A DNA stretch of 64,000 nt from Phycisphaerales bacterium (GCA_022446885.1 JAKVBU010000016.1:32921-96920), one strand, 5' to 3'; counted from the stretch's first letter, positions 1 through 8,349 are shown. The notes: generated from the sequence alone by a model not told the origin. Program-made: numbers and translations.

Positions 1-307
1 TGTCCGCGCGTCCGACAAGCCGCTGTCACTGACGCTTCACGGGGTGCACATAGCCGAATATCCCGGGGCAGGCCCCAAACACCAGCACGAGCCCATCAGA
101 GTTCGCACGCTGCTGGCGAACAAACGCGAGATTCGCAAGTGGGCCGTGGCCTCGAGGGCAAGAGGGTCCACCATCGTGCCGCTGGAGATCGTCTGGGTTG
201 AAAGCAGGGCCAAACTGGTCATTGGGCTGGGGACGGGCAAGAAGAAGCATGACAAGCGACAGGCGCTCCGCAAGAAGGCGCATGCGAGGGACATGGAGCG
301 TCGATGA
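1..307 (+). CDS. smpB: SsrA-binding protein SmpB (C-terminal part)
   Basis: Partial gene cut by the left window edge; the reading frame is open from base 2 to the TGA at 305-307. SmpB binds tmRNA and delivers it to stalled ribosomes for trans-translation. What is visible: the HIAEY segment matching the HI(A/S)xY strand of the OB-fold, a KREIRK motif, and the basic tail GKKKHDKRQALRKKAHARD, which is the family's conserved C-terminal helix that mimics the tRNA anticodon arm. Any start inside the window (for example the GTG at 44) would remove part of the fold, so the true start lies upstream. A tRNA gene follows on the same strand. Confidence 0.9.
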   Translation, partial: VRASDKPLSLTLHGVHIAEYPGAGPKHQHEPIRVRTLLANKREIRKWAVASRARGSTIVPLEIVWVESRAKLVIGLGTGKKKHDKRQALRKKAHARDMERR

Positions 308-335
308 GACGACGCCGAGGGGGCCCTCTTTCCGC

Positions 336-341
336 TATCAT
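336..341 (+). promoter_or_regulatory. Candidate -10 element for tRNA-Leu
   Basis: TATCAT lies 28 bp before the first tRNA base, compatible with a short 5' leader removed by RNase P. It matches the TANNNT hexamers found upstream of many genes in this window. No clear -35 is seen. Confidence 0.45.
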
Positions 342-369
342 TCGCCCCTTGCAGCCATGCATTCCCCTT

Positions 370-455
370 GCGCGAGTGGCGGAATTGGCAGACGCGCCAG
401 CTTGAGGTGCTGGTGGGAGTAAAATCCCGTGGAGGTTCGAGTCCTCTCTCGCGCA
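370..455 (+). tRNA. tRNA-Leu (anticodon GAG)
   Basis: Folds as a class II tRNA. The acceptor stem GCGCGAG (370-376) pairs perfectly with CTCGCGC (448-454), with discriminator A455. The D arm contains GGCGGAATTGGCAGAC, the anticodon stem CCAGC/GCTGG encloses loop TTGAGGT (402-408) with GAG at 404-406, there is a long variable arm (GGGAGTAAAATCCC), and the T loop is TTCGAGT. The CCA end is not encoded. It should read CUC and CUU leucine codons. Confidence 0.96.
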
Positions 456-470
456 TTGAATGACCGCCAA

Positions 471-501
471 CGCGGCCCCTTCCTGTGGGAACGGGGCCGC
501 G
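471..501 (+). terminator. GC-rich hairpin after tRNA-Leu
   Basis: CGCGGCCCC (471-479) pairs with GGGGCCGCG (493-501), extended by TTCC/GGAA around a TGTG loop. It sits 16 nt after the tRNA, so a terminator or processing hairpin is likely. No T-run follows, so intrinsic termination is not certain. Confidence 0.5.
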
Positions 502-541
502 ATGCATCCCGGGGGTGGTGGCGCAAGGAGCATGAAAGGCC

Positions 542-1225
542 ATGTCCCAGCGGCTGTTGATCAACGAAATCTTTCACAGCATTCAGGGTGAGTCTACCCG
601 GGCCGGGCTGCCGTGCATCTTCATCCGACTTCGTGGATGTCATCTTCGGTGCAGTTACTGCGACACCTCATATGCCTTCACCGAGGGCGAGGGCATGACG
701 ATCGATGAGATCATGGATCAGGTGAAGGAGATTCCGACACCCCTTGTCGAACTGACCGGCGGGGAGCCGCTCCTGCAGAAGGATGCGCCCTCGCTCATGC
801 GTCGGTTGATCGAAGACGGTCGGACCGTGTTGATTGAGACGTCTGGTGCCTGCGACATTTCGCTTTGCCCCGACGGCGTGATTCGCATTGTCGATTTCAA
901 GACGCCAGGAAGCCATGAAGCCCACCGCAATGACTGGGGCAATGTCGATCATCTCTGTGCCAAGGATGAGGTGAAGTTCGTCATCTGCGACCGGGCTGAT
1001 TTTGACTGGGCCCGAGAGGTGGTCGATCGACATGCCCTGCATGATCGAGTTGCATCCATCTTGTGGTCGCCGGTACACGCGCAGCCAGGAGACGAGCACA
1101 TCAGCGGCTCAGCAGGCCTCGCCCCGGCTGACTTGGCCGCATGGATGCTCGAGGCCAATGTGCCCGGCCGATTGCAGATGCAGTTGCACAAGCACATCTG
1201 GGACCCTGCAACCCGTGGCGTGTGA
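542..1225 (+). CDS. queE: 7-carboxy-7-deazaguanine synthase QueE
   Basis: 227-aa radical SAM enzyme of the queuosine/7-deazaguanine pathway, converting 6-carboxy-tetrahydropterin to 7-carboxy-7-deazaguanine. The N-terminal NEIFHSIQGES motif and the CHLRCSYC cluster (Cys33, Cys37, Cys40) that binds the 4Fe-4S centre are both present. The LTGGEPLLQ motif around residue 74 fits SAM binding, and the length is normal for the compact QueE form. The ATG at 542 is preceded by purine-rich AAGGAG. Another queuosine-related gene, gluQ, lies 14 kb away, so the organism probably makes and further glutamylates queuosine. Confidence 0.93.
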   Translation: MSQRLLINEIFHSIQGESTRAGLPCIFIRLRGCHLRCSYCDTSYAFTEGEGMTIDEIMDQVKEIPTPLVELTGGEPLLQKDAPSLMRRLIEDGRTVLIETSGACDISLCPDGVIRIVDFKTPGSHEAHRNDWGNVDHLCAKDEVKFVICDRADFDWAREVVDRHALHDRVASILWSPVHAQPGDEHISGSAGLAPADLAAWMLEANVPGRLQMQLHKHIWDPATRGV

Positions 1226-1853
1226 ATTGGTCGAACTCATTGGGGACGAAGCTTCGACCTGGCCTGTAGGCGTGGCGCAGTCGCCTCAGGGGTGCTGTCG
1301 GTGGTTGGACGTGGACTTGCTCGACGGAGATCTCTCTGACCCGGGGGCCCCTGGCTTCCGGGCCGTGTTTTCAGGGACGCCCGGAGAGGGGCGGTTCGAC
1401 CCGGATCCAACAGCGTGGATGGCGCCGGCCCGGGCGGCATTCAAGGCGCGGCTGGCAGCGCTCGATCGACGCACTTTGGTGCGTCCGCATCATGCCCACG
1501 TGCTCAGCGATGTGCCTGGCACCCGCTCGATGCTGGAGGGGCACGCTGCTCGGCCGGTGGCGCTTGACGTCGCCGCCATCATGTCGCCCTCGATGCTCGC
1601 CGATCCGGAGCCTCATCTCGATCGCATATTGCATGGGCTGGGCAACATGGCGGGCGCTGTCCTGATCACTGATGCCCGGCCGGATGAGCAGGAAGGCACG
1701 GTGGCCTGCTCGCCCGGATGCGGGCAGATTCCAGGCGCTGTCCTGGCCCGTTGTATTGAAGCATGGCTGCTGCCCGACCTGCCCGCAGACGTGACGATCG
1801 CCGTTCCCCCAGGCCAGCGTGAGGCGACCACCCGATGGCTGGGCTGGCTATGA
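1215..1853 (+). CDS. Uncharacterized protein, possibly TIM-barrel-like
   Basis: About 212 aa, starting at a GTG (1215) that overlaps the queE stop; a TTG at 1227 is an alternative start. I do not recognise the family. Visible features are a middle segment with RPHHAHVLSD and a strand-like VALDVAAIMSP followed by GAVLITDARPDE, a rhythm reminiscent of sugar-isomerase/AP-endonuclease TIM barrels, but short and without a clear metal-site set. The tight coupling to queE suggests co-translation. Its last bases overlap the -10-like element of nuoC. The TIM-barrel idea is a weak inference. Confidence 0.6.
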   Translation: MACELVELIGDEASTWPVGVAQSPQGCCRWLDVDLLDGDLSDPGAPGFRAVFSGTPGEGRFDPDPTAWMAPARAAFKARLAALDRRTLVRPHHAHVLSDVPGTRSMLEGHAARPVALDVAAIMSPSMLADPEPHLDRILHGLGNMAGAVLITDARPDEQEGTVACSPGCGQIPGAVLARCIEAWLLPDLPADVTIAVPPGQREATTRWLGWL

Positions 1854-1854
1854 T
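1849..1854 (+). promoter_or_regulatory. -10 element of probable leaderless nuoC
   Basis: TATGAT, with 8 nt to the nuoC ATG at 1863 and no Shine-Dalgarno in between. It overlaps the stop codon of the upstream gene. Confidence 0.55.
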
Positions 1855-1862
1855 GCCCTCTC

Positions 1863-2429
1863 ATGAGTGATCCCCAGCAAGCTTCAGCCGGGCAGGATCC
1901 GGTACTCAACAAGGTGGTCGAGGCGTTTTCCGATCGGCAGTTGAGCCGAACCGTGTTTCGCGGGCAGGTCTCTCTGATCGTCGCGGCCGAAGACGCCCAT
2001 GAGATCTTGCGATTCCTGCGAGATGACGCTGCCTGTCGATTCAACATGCTGGTCGATGTCACGGCGGTGGACTATCTGGGCTACCCCGTTGACCAGCCAG
2101 GTCGGTTTGCGGTCGTTTGGGTGCTTCGCAGCCACGAGCATGAGCGATTGATGCTGGTCAAGGCCTACCTCGATCCCAGTCTGGATACGTCGGGTATCGA
2201 GGCGGATCCGAACCTGGAAGTGGACAGCGTCTGTGACATCTGGTGCGGCGCCGAGTGGCGTGAGCGCGAGGTGTTTGACATGTTCGGCATCCGATTCCGC
2301 GGCCATCCTGACCTGCGACGAATCTTGACCTGGCGAGACTATCCCGCCCACCCGCTCCGCAAGGACTACCCCCTTCGAGGGAGAGGTGAGCGAGAGAACT
2401 ACGAGGTCATCGACCGCGAGAGCGTCTGA
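1863..2429 (+). CDS. nuoC: NADH-quinone oxidoreductase subunit C
   Basis: 188-aa homologue of the 30-kDa subunit of respiratory complex I, part of the peripheral arm that passes electrons toward quinone. The family signature WREREVFDMFGI followed by GHPDLRRIL (about residues 132-155) and the DYPLRG C-terminal motif are all present. The gene stands alone: no nuoA, nuoB or nuoD flanks it, and nuoB is found separately at 10.5 kb. The ATG follows a TATGAT element by 8 nt without a Shine-Dalgarno. A convergent gene ends 75 bp downstream. Confidence 0.92.
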   Translation: MSDPQQASAGQDPVLNKVVEAFSDRQLSRTVFRGQVSLIVAAEDAHEILRFLRDDAACRFNMLVDVTAVDYLGYPVDQPGRFAVVWVLRSHEHERLMLVKAYLDPSLDTSGIEADPNLEVDSVCDIWCGAEWREREVFDMFGIRFRGHPDLRRILTWRDYPAHPLRKDYPLRGRGERENYEVIDRESV

Positions 2430-2445
2430 GCACTGCCTGCTGCGG

Positions 2446-2461
2446 GCACCAGGGTTGGTGC
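2446..2461. terminator. Short hairpin between convergent genes
   Basis: GCACCA/TGGTGC with a GGGT loop in the 75-bp gap between nuoC and the convergent LptC/A-like gene. The stem is only 6 bp with no T-run, so a terminator role is possible but weakly supported. Confidence 0.25.
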
Positions 2462-2504
2462 AAGCGGGCTGCGGGGCAATCGAGTTCTAGTTCAGACCCC
2501 CTGA

Positions 2505-5500
2505 TCAGCGACTGCCCGATCCACGGGGCGACTCGAGTGTGATCGTGTCAATCGCTGGGTCCATGTTCCACGTCATGGCCACGGCTCGCACCGGCAGGGG
2601 CGCGCCCTCGGTGAGAATTGCTACCGGATGCGCATGCGTGCCCTCGAGGCGAGCAATGCCAGTACGTGTGGAGTACACCAGCGCATCGGCGTCAGCTCGG
2701 CGCATGGGCGTGGCCAAGAAGACGCGTCCCTTGGCCGTCACACGCTCGATGGTGGCCTGCGAGTTGAAATCGAGGGAGTCGCTGATCGCAGTCGCAGGGC
2801 TGGCTTCATCCGCGTTGGAGGCTCGGGCTGTGACAGCCGTGACAGCGTCGGCTGCCAGCGTGGCGATATCAGTGGGCTCAGTGGCGCCTTTCCATTGGCC
2901 CTCGACCATGCCCCGCATCACGATGTCATGTCGTTCGTCGTCACGGCGCACCATGTTCAACTCGTTGGCCCAAGTGAATCGGGCCGTGCCGGGGCCTCGG
3001 AATGGTCCGTCGCCCTGAGTTGTGGCCCATGCTGGCCTGCGAGTCACGAAGTCGCCTTCACCTCGGACCTGGGCTCTTGTGTTGAGATCATCCCAGAGCA
3101 CCCGGTCGCCACCGATATAGACGATCTCAGGTGTGGATCGGCGAGCATCGGTTTCCCACCTTCTACGCTCGAGTCGGGCCTTGCCCGTGGCCAGCAAAGT
3201 CGAGAGCACTCGTCCTTCTCCGCCGAAGAGATCTGTGTTGACTTGGGCATCACGGTCGCTGCCGGTTGCCTCTGCACCATCCGTGATGGATGCAAACTCA
3301 AGGCGTAGCGAGGCCCCGCCGAGGCTGGATCGTTCGGTTGGTTTGGGCTGTGAGACAACCTGCACATCGCCGAGCAGGTCAAGTGCGCCCGCGCCATCGG
3401 CAAAGGCTCCGTCGTAGGTGAGCGATTCGTTCCAGGTGGCACGCATGCTGACGACTCGCGGCACCTTGGGGGTCGGGGCTGGAACATCGGGGCGGGAGAT
3501 GCGGTGATTCTGGGTCACGTCGATTGATCGAGACAACAGACGAGCCAGACCACCGCCGGGCCATGTGGCTCGCCCGTCGCGACGCTCAATCGTCACTTCA
3601 GTGCCGTGTTCAATGAGCAGATCAGCCCGGGCGACGACGATGTTCTCGCCCTTGAGCACCACCCGCTCCTGCCGGGCGTCTCCGACCAGTGTGTCTGCAA
3701 AGGCCCGAGCGCCGTCGGCCAGCAGAACCTGTACGTTGCCTTGGGCGTCAAAATCTCGCACACGGGCGTTGGCCATGAGATCGTCGGATGCCTCTGCAGT
3801 CTCCTCGCTCGCAGCTTGATCTGGTTGCTCCGCGGCCTCGAGGGTTGCCACCAGTGTGTCAGCCCAGAGCGTTTGGTCCTCGTTGTGGGCTCGGATTGAA
3901 CCGCGGGCGATGAACCGCTCGGGGCGGGCCTTTCCATCGGCGTCGGGCACGAATCGCATTTCAAGAAGATCGGCGTCGATCTCTCCATCGGGGCTTCGCA
4001 CCTGCACATCGCCGTTGAACTGCACCAGTTTCATCTGACCAGCGCCTGATGCGCCGCCGGGCTCAAACCGCACCGACACACCGTCGGTCCATTCGATGGA
4101 GAGGTCCTGCTCGATTTGATCGGGGGCGTTGGGGTCGATCATCGCGGCGTCTTCGTCGATGAGCGCTGCCGACAGGGGGGAGCTCGCCATCATGAGGGCC
4201 GACCCTGCCGTTGGGCCGGATCCGGCAAGGCCGGTGTCCATCTCGACCCAAAGGCGGTCCTTGGAACGCAGCCAGACATCATCGGTGACGAGCGTGACGT
4301 CGCCGCCAGAGTCGGAGCGCAGGTCCACCCGCTGTGTGCTGCTGCGATACTCCAGGCGATCGCACACGCCGCCGATTCGATCCGACGTATCCAGCAGGCG
4401 GACTGGGCTTCCGGTCAGCTCCAGCCGGCTGGCAGCGGCGTCAGTGGGCCGCTGTGTTCCTTCAGGAAGTGGCACCATGGTGAGGGGGCCATCGCAGGTG
4501 ACGACGATTTCGCCCGGGCGTGGCAGGGGGGCGTCCTGCGACCCGATCACCAATGCGCTCAAGGCCCAAGGCAACGGCCCAGCGGCGACGGCCGCCGCAG
4601 GAGGCTCGGGGTTGGACAGGGCCGACTGGCCTGACATGGAAAACACCAGGTCGAGCGTGTCGCCCACTGCCAGTCGCCGGCCCGCCTGATCCTCTTGTTC
4701 AATGCGTATCTGCTCGGTCATACGCAAGCGATAGAACTGGGCATCAGCATCGCCGCTGGGGCCGCTCGGTCTTTGGGCTTGATTGGCCGATGTGACCGAT
4801 GCAAAGCGCCTTGAGGCGAACTCGACATGGCGGCGGGCCGGAGCGTGGCCTGCTCGCTGAAGGCTGCGTTCACGCAGCATGATCCAGTCAACGCGGGCCA
4901 ACCGAAGAAACTCGATTCGGTCATCGCGATCATTGAGCAGCACCAGCAGATCAGCACCTGACATGCGCTCCGTGGCGGAGACGGCGGTGATCTCTCCCGG
5001 GCACTCGATCCGACCAGCGAGATTGTCGAAGCTGGCCTTGCCGGTTCGAACAGTCATGGCGGGCGTGGTGGTGGCGATGTCAAGGCTGCCTGACTCGGGC
5101 TGTTCGTACAGCCGAATGACAACTTGCCCCTCGAGTGTGCCCCGCTCCAAGGCTCTCTTGGGTGCGTAGGCTTCCAGCGTTTGGCCAGTGAGCGTGACGA
5201 GACGGCCGCCGGTCATGAAGAGCTGCACTTGCGGTTGCTGCATGCGCAGCCAGTGATCGCCGAGGCTTTCAGGATCGGGATCGAGATGATCGAAGCGGTA
5301 CTGCTGGGCGAGAGCGCCATCGTCACCGGCAATCTGAACCCAGCCGCCCTGGGCCAGTTCGACATTGAGATTCGGGTCTCCCAAGTCTTCTACCGGCGGC
5401 GCCTCGGTAGCGGAAGGTGGCGCGATCTCAGGCCCCTGCGGTGTGGAACTGGTCTTTGCATCCGTGCCTTCCAAGAACCAGACCACCGCAACCAGTCCGC

Positions 5501-5570
5501 AGGAGGCAATCGCGGCGAGCAGGACCAGCGAGGTCAGTCGAGTCATCGCGGTGCGGAATTGGCTGGTCAT
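2505..5570 (-). CDS. Giant LptC/LptA-like LPS export protein
   Basis: 1021-aa protein with an N-terminal membrane anchor (about residues 12-32), then a region resembling the LptC fold (YRFDHLDPD, MQQPQVQLFMTGGRLVTLTG), then several LptA/OstA-type stretches (for example ARVRDFDAQGNVQVLLADGARAFADTL and VRDxxGDVQV-like strands). LptC and LptA normally form a periplasmic beta-jellyroll bridge that moves LPS to the outer membrane and are each under about 220 aa, so this looks like a fused or expanded bridge. The ATG at 5570 is preferred over an in-frame TTG at 5591 because AGAGGA precedes it. It follows kdsD by 17 bp in the same operon. The exact domain boundaries are inferred. Confidence 0.75.
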   Translation of the reverse strand: MTSQFRTAMTRLTSLVLLAAIASCGLVAVVWFLEGTDAKTSSTPQGPEIAPPSATEAPPVEDLGDPNLNVELAQGGWVQIAGDDGALAQQYRFDHLDPDPESLGDHWLRMQQPQVQLFMTGGRLVTLTGQTLEAYAPKRALERGTLEGQVVIRLYEQPESGSLDIATTTPAMTVRTGKASFDNLAGRIECPGEITAVSATERMSGADLLVLLNDRDDRIEFLRLARVDWIMLRERSLQRAGHAPARRHVEFASRRFASVTSANQAQRPSGPSGDADAQFYRLRMTEQIRIEQEDQAGRRLAVGDTLDLVFSMSGQSALSNPEPPAAAVAAGPLPWALSALVIGSQDAPLPRPGEIVVTCDGPLTMVPLPEGTQRPTDAAASRLELTGSPVRLLDTSDRIGGVCDRLEYRSSTQRVDLRSDSGGDVTLVTDDVWLRSKDRLWVEMDTGLAGSGPTAGSALMMASSPLSAALIDEDAAMIDPNAPDQIEQDLSIEWTDGVSVRFEPGGASGAGQMKLVQFNGDVQVRSPDGEIDADLLEMRFVPDADGKARPERFIARGSIRAHNEDQTLWADTLVATLEAAEQPDQAASEETAEASDDLMANARVRDFDAQGNVQVLLADGARAFADTLVGDARQERVVLKGENIVVARADLLIEHGTEVTIERRDGRATWPGGGLARLLSRSIDVTQNHRISRPDVPAPTPKVPRVVSMRATWNESLTYDGAFADGAGALDLLGDVQVVSQPKPTERSSLGGASLRLEFASITDGAEATGSDRDAQVNTDLFGGEGRVLSTLLATGKARLERRRWETDARRSTPEIVYIGGDRVLWDDLNTRAQVRGEGDFVTRRPAWATTQGDGPFRGPGTARFTWANELNMVRRDDERHDIVMRGMVEGQWKGATEPTDIATLAADAVTAVTARASNADEASPATAISDSLDFNSQATIERVTAKGRVFLATPMRRADADALVYSTRTGIARLEGTHAHPVAILTEGAPLPVRAVAMTWNMDPAIDTITLESPRGSGSR

Positions 5571-5587
5571 CGGAGCTTGAAGTCCTC

Positions 5588-6631
5588 TCAAGGGGAGGGG
5601 GCTGTAATGCTGGGGGCGAGCAGATCCTGCACGTCGATGAGCCCCACTGGTTTGCCGGCGTCGTCAACCACCGGGATCTCGTCAATGCGGTGCTCGGCGA
5701 CTATTGCACGAGCCTGCGCCACGCGATCCGAGGCCTTCAGGGCAATGGGGTCCGCCGTCATGATTTCACCGATGGATCGGTCCAAAAAGGACGAGTCGCT
5801 CAGTGCGCTCCGTCGCAAATCTCCATCGGTCACGATTCCCCTGAGTTGGTCTTGTTCGTCTACAACGAGCAGGGCGCCAGCATGGCGTACACCTGCCGAG
5901 GTCTGCTGTGCCTCAGCCTGAACGAGTGCGTCGTGCACGCGATCGGTTGACCGACAGGTGGTGAGGTTTTCGCCCACCTTGAATCGGAGCAACTCGCTGA
6001 TGCACCGCAATTGAGCCCCCAGCGCGCCTCCTGGGTGGCGGCGCTGGAAGTCTTCCTCGGTGAAAGCTCTCCGGTGCGCCACTGCCAGCGCCAAGGCGTC
6101 GCCGCAAGCCAGTGTGGCTGTCGTTGATGTGGTCGGTGCCAGTGCGAGATTCCCAGCCTCGTCGAGGTCGCCCAGGGCCAGATGGACGTCGCAGAGGCGA
6201 GCCAGATGGGAGTCGTGTGATCGTGAGATACCGATACACGTCACCTGATCGGCACGCAGAATATTCGCCAGGTTCACGATCTCTTCGGTGCCCCCTGAGA
6301 AACTCAGCAGCAACACGATGTCACCGGGGCGAATGCGACCCAGATCACCGTGCACAGCATCTGCGGGATGGACCACGTGGGAGGGCACGCCCACCGAGGC
6401 CAAAGTGGCCGAAATCTTGGCGCCCACCAGCCCTGACTTGCCCATGCCGCTGACCACCACATGCCCCGGGCAATTGTCGATCAGGTCGAGCGCCTGGGTC
6501 CACCGATCCGCTTCGTCTCCTTGCACCGACTCGGCCAGCCGCTGCAACGCGTCGGCCTCGGCCCGAAGCACATCGGCTAGAAAGGCCTTGTCCGGAATCA
6601 GGGGCGTGGAGGTAGACTGCCCGTTCGACAT
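5588..6631 (-). CDS. kdsD: D-arabinose 5-phosphate isomerase (KdsD/KpsF)
   Basis: 347 aa. Converts ribulose 5-phosphate to arabinose 5-phosphate, the first committed step to Kdo for LPS. The SIS domain is clear: VVSGMGKSGLVGAKISATL, the SFSGGTEEIVN phosphosugar loop and the FQRRHPGGALG motif; two CBS domains follow (about 215-335). This is the full KdsD architecture. It is followed at once by the LptC/A-like gene, the same linkage as proteobacterial kdsD-lptC-lptA. The ATG at 6631 has TAGAAT 6 nt upstream and no Shine-Dalgarno, and its start codon interlocks with that of scpA in one CATG. Confidence 0.93.
   Translation of the reverse strand: MSNGQSTSTPLIPDKAFLADVLRAEADALQRLAESVQGDEADRWTQALDLIDNCPGHVVVSGMGKSGLVGAKISATLASVGVPSHVVHPADAVHGDLGRIRPGDIVLLLSFSGGTEEIVNLANILRADQVTCIGISRSHDSHLARLCDVHLALGDLDEAGNLALAPTTSTTATLACGDALALAVAHRRAFTEEDFQRRHPGGALGAQLRCISELLRFKVGENLTTCRSTDRVHDALVQAEAQQTSAGVRHAGALLVVDEQDQLRGIVTDGDLRRSALSDSSFLDRSIGEIMTADPIALKASDRVAQARAIVAEHRIDEIPVVDDAGKPVGLIDVQDLLAPSITAPSP
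6613..6618 (+). promoter_or_regulatory. -10-like element for scpA
   Basis: TAGACT, ending 11 nt before the ATG at 6630, inside the coding start of kdsD on the other strand. Confidence 0.4.
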
Positions 6632-7535
6632 GGCGGCATTCTACCCGTCTTTGTCCAAGGCCCTCGGAATGAGCACGCAGACTGCACAGGACGACTTTCG
6701 AATCCAGCTGGAGGCTTTTGAAGGGCCGCTGGATCTGCTGCTTTTTCTGATTCGACGGGCCGAGGTGGACATCATCGACATTCCGGTGGCACGCGTCGCC
6801 GACGAGTATCTGGCCATTTTGCGACAGGCCACAACAGATGTGGACGTAGAGGCGGCGGGCGAGTTCCTTGTGATGGCTGCCACCCTGGTCGAACTCAAGA
6901 GTCGTACGCTCATGCCGCCTCAGCAGCGTGAGGATGATGATGCCTCGGAGCGTGACGCCGACCCACGGGCGACCCTGATCCAGCAGCTATTGGACTACCA
7001 ACGTATTCGACTGGCAGCAGAGGGCTTGGTAGAGCGTCGTGATGAAGCTGCACGTCGATTCAACGTGCAGGTGTCGGCGCCGAAAGTGCAGTCACGCGAG
7101 ATTGAACTGGACTTGGAAGACGTCCATGCGATGGATCTGGCCGAGGCCTATGAACGCATCGCTTCGAGCATCGATTTTGATCGTCTGGGTGATCACGTGG
7201 TCGCCGTTGACGACACGCCCGTGGCCCTGCATCAGGCGGATCTGCTGGATCGTCTCCAACGACGCAAGGGCGAGCCCATGGAGCTTCAGGCCTTGTTTGC
7301 CGGATGCGATCTGGGGCAGCGGGTGGGGTTCTTTCTGGCGACGCTCGAACTGGTTCGACTGGGGCAACTGAGTGTTGCCCAGAGCGGAGACGGCCCGATC
7401 ACACTGGCCCTGCGTGATGCTACAGCGGAAGATGTGCCGCTCGACGAAGACGCCGAAGTTCATCGCGATCCAGATCACGCCATTGCCCCGGCTGCAAACC
7501 CCGAAGTTTCAGAGGTCCGATCGACAGACGCTTGA
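6630..7535 (+). CDS. scpA: Segregation and condensation protein A
   Basis: 301-aa kleisin subunit of the SMC-ScpAB condensin, which bridges the SMC heads and acts in chromosome segregation. The signature FEGPLDLLLFLIRRAEVDIIDIPV is near the N-terminus, the central ELKSRTLMPP motif is present, and the C-terminal winged helix ends at LVRLGQLSVAQ. The start at 6630 is chosen because a TAGACT element lies 11 nt upstream; the ATG at 6669 (MSTQ) is an alternative with the core domain intact. scpB is not adjacent. The last 116 bp overlap the 3' end of rluB on the opposite strand, encoding an acidic tail outside the conserved domain. Confidence 0.9.
   Translation: MAAFYPSLSKALGMSTQTAQDDFRIQLEAFEGPLDLLLFLIRRAEVDIIDIPVARVADEYLAILRQATTDVDVEAAGEFLVMAATLVELKSRTLMPPQQREDDDASERDADPRATLIQQLLDYQRIRLAAEGLVERRDEAARRFNVQVSAPKVQSREIELDLEDVHAMDLAEAYERIASSIDFDRLGDHVVAVDDTPVALHQADLLDRLQRRKGEPMELQALFAGCDLGQRVGFFLATLELVRLGQLSVAQSGDGPITLALRDATAEDVPLDEDAEVHRDPDHAIAPAANPEVSEVRSTDA
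6638..6643 (-). promoter_or_regulatory. -10 element of probable leaderless kdsD
   Basis: TAGAAT on the minus strand, 6 nt before the kdsD ATG at 6631, lying inside the first codons of scpA. Confidence 0.55.
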
Positions 7536-8349
7536 GTCGTTTGACCGGGTGTCCGAGCGCCGCGGTCATGCGGCGAATCTGCCGATTGCGTCCTTCGCCC
7601 AGTACCACTTCGAATCGAGTCTGGTGCTTGTCGCGCATCTTTATGTCAACTCGCTTGACCCGGGCCCGCCGGGGCTTGTCTCCTTCGCGATCAACGAGGA
7701 ACACACCCTTGAGCAGCGTTTGGACCGTCTCATCTGACATGGCCCCTCGCACTTTCACCTCGTAGACCTTCTCGATGTCGTGGCTCGGGTGCACGAGTCG
7801 CTGCGACAGAGCGCCATCGTTCGTCAGCAGCAGGAGGCCACAGGAGTCGATGTCCAGCCGACCTACGGGAAAGAGCCTGGCCCGGGTTGGGTGCTGCACA
7901 AGATCGATTGCACGCCGCCGGCCCTCCGGGTCGTCGTTGCTGCAGACGACGCCGCGAGGCTTGAACAGCATGACCGTGACGGGCGCAATGGGAGCGCCGA
8001 TGCGGCGACCGTCCACTTCGATGCGGTCCTTGGTCGGGTGTACCCAGGCGGGCAGTTCACGGATGTAGGTGCCGTTGACGCACACCTTGCCCTCTTCAAT
8101 CAGGGCCTCGCAAGCTCGCCTTGACCCCAGCCCTGCCGCTGCGAGCACCTTCTGCAGCCGCTGACCTCGCGCCGCATCGCGATAGTCAGTGGGGGGGGCA
8201 TTGGTCAGATCCGAGGCGATCTCATCGGCAGGCGTTGTCTGATCAGCCTCGAGGCACTCATCGGGGGCTGGGGGGGCGTTCCAGCCGGGGGCAATATCAG
8301 GCGGCTGGGGGCCGCGTCGATGAGGCGTCTTGTCGGGTCGGGGGTCCAT
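7420..8349 (-). CDS. rluB: RsuA/RluB-family rRNA pseudouridine synthase
   Basis: About 309 aa. Isomerises a uridine in rRNA, in this subfamily usually in 23S rRNA (RluB) or 16S rRNA (RsuA). An S4 RNA-binding domain (LQKVLAAAGLGSRRACEALI, then GKVCVNG) is followed by the catalytic core with GRLDIDSCGLLLLTNDG, where the Asp of GRLD is the nucleophile, and GRNRQIRRM. An N-terminal extension of about 60 residues rich in Pro and acidic residues is atypical. The ATG at 8349 has GGAAAGG upstream; a GTG directly before it is possible. The 3' end overlaps scpA by 116 bp. RluB versus RsuA substrate is not decided by sequence alone. Confidence 0.88.
   Translation of the reverse strand: MDPRPDKTPHRRGPQPPDIAPGWNAPPAPDECLEADQTTPADEIASDLTNAPPTDYRDAARGQRLQKVLAAAGLGSRRACEALIEEGKVCVNGTYIRELPAWVHPTKDRIEVDGRRIGAPIAPVTVMLFKPRGVVCSNDDPEGRRRAIDLVQHPTRARLFPVGRLDIDSCGLLLLTNDGALSQRLVHPSHDIEKVYEVKVRGAMSDETVQTLLKGVFLVDREGDKPRRARVKRVDIKMRDKHQTRFEVVLGEGRNRQIRRMTAALGHPVKRLKRLSIGPLKLRGLQPGQWRDLDRDELRRLRRAAHLPL

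Noticed and set aside
1215..1853. Unknown gene after queE as a frameshifted part of queE
   Set aside because: QueE is complete at 227 aa with a normal C-terminus, and the following frame has its own coding character and start.
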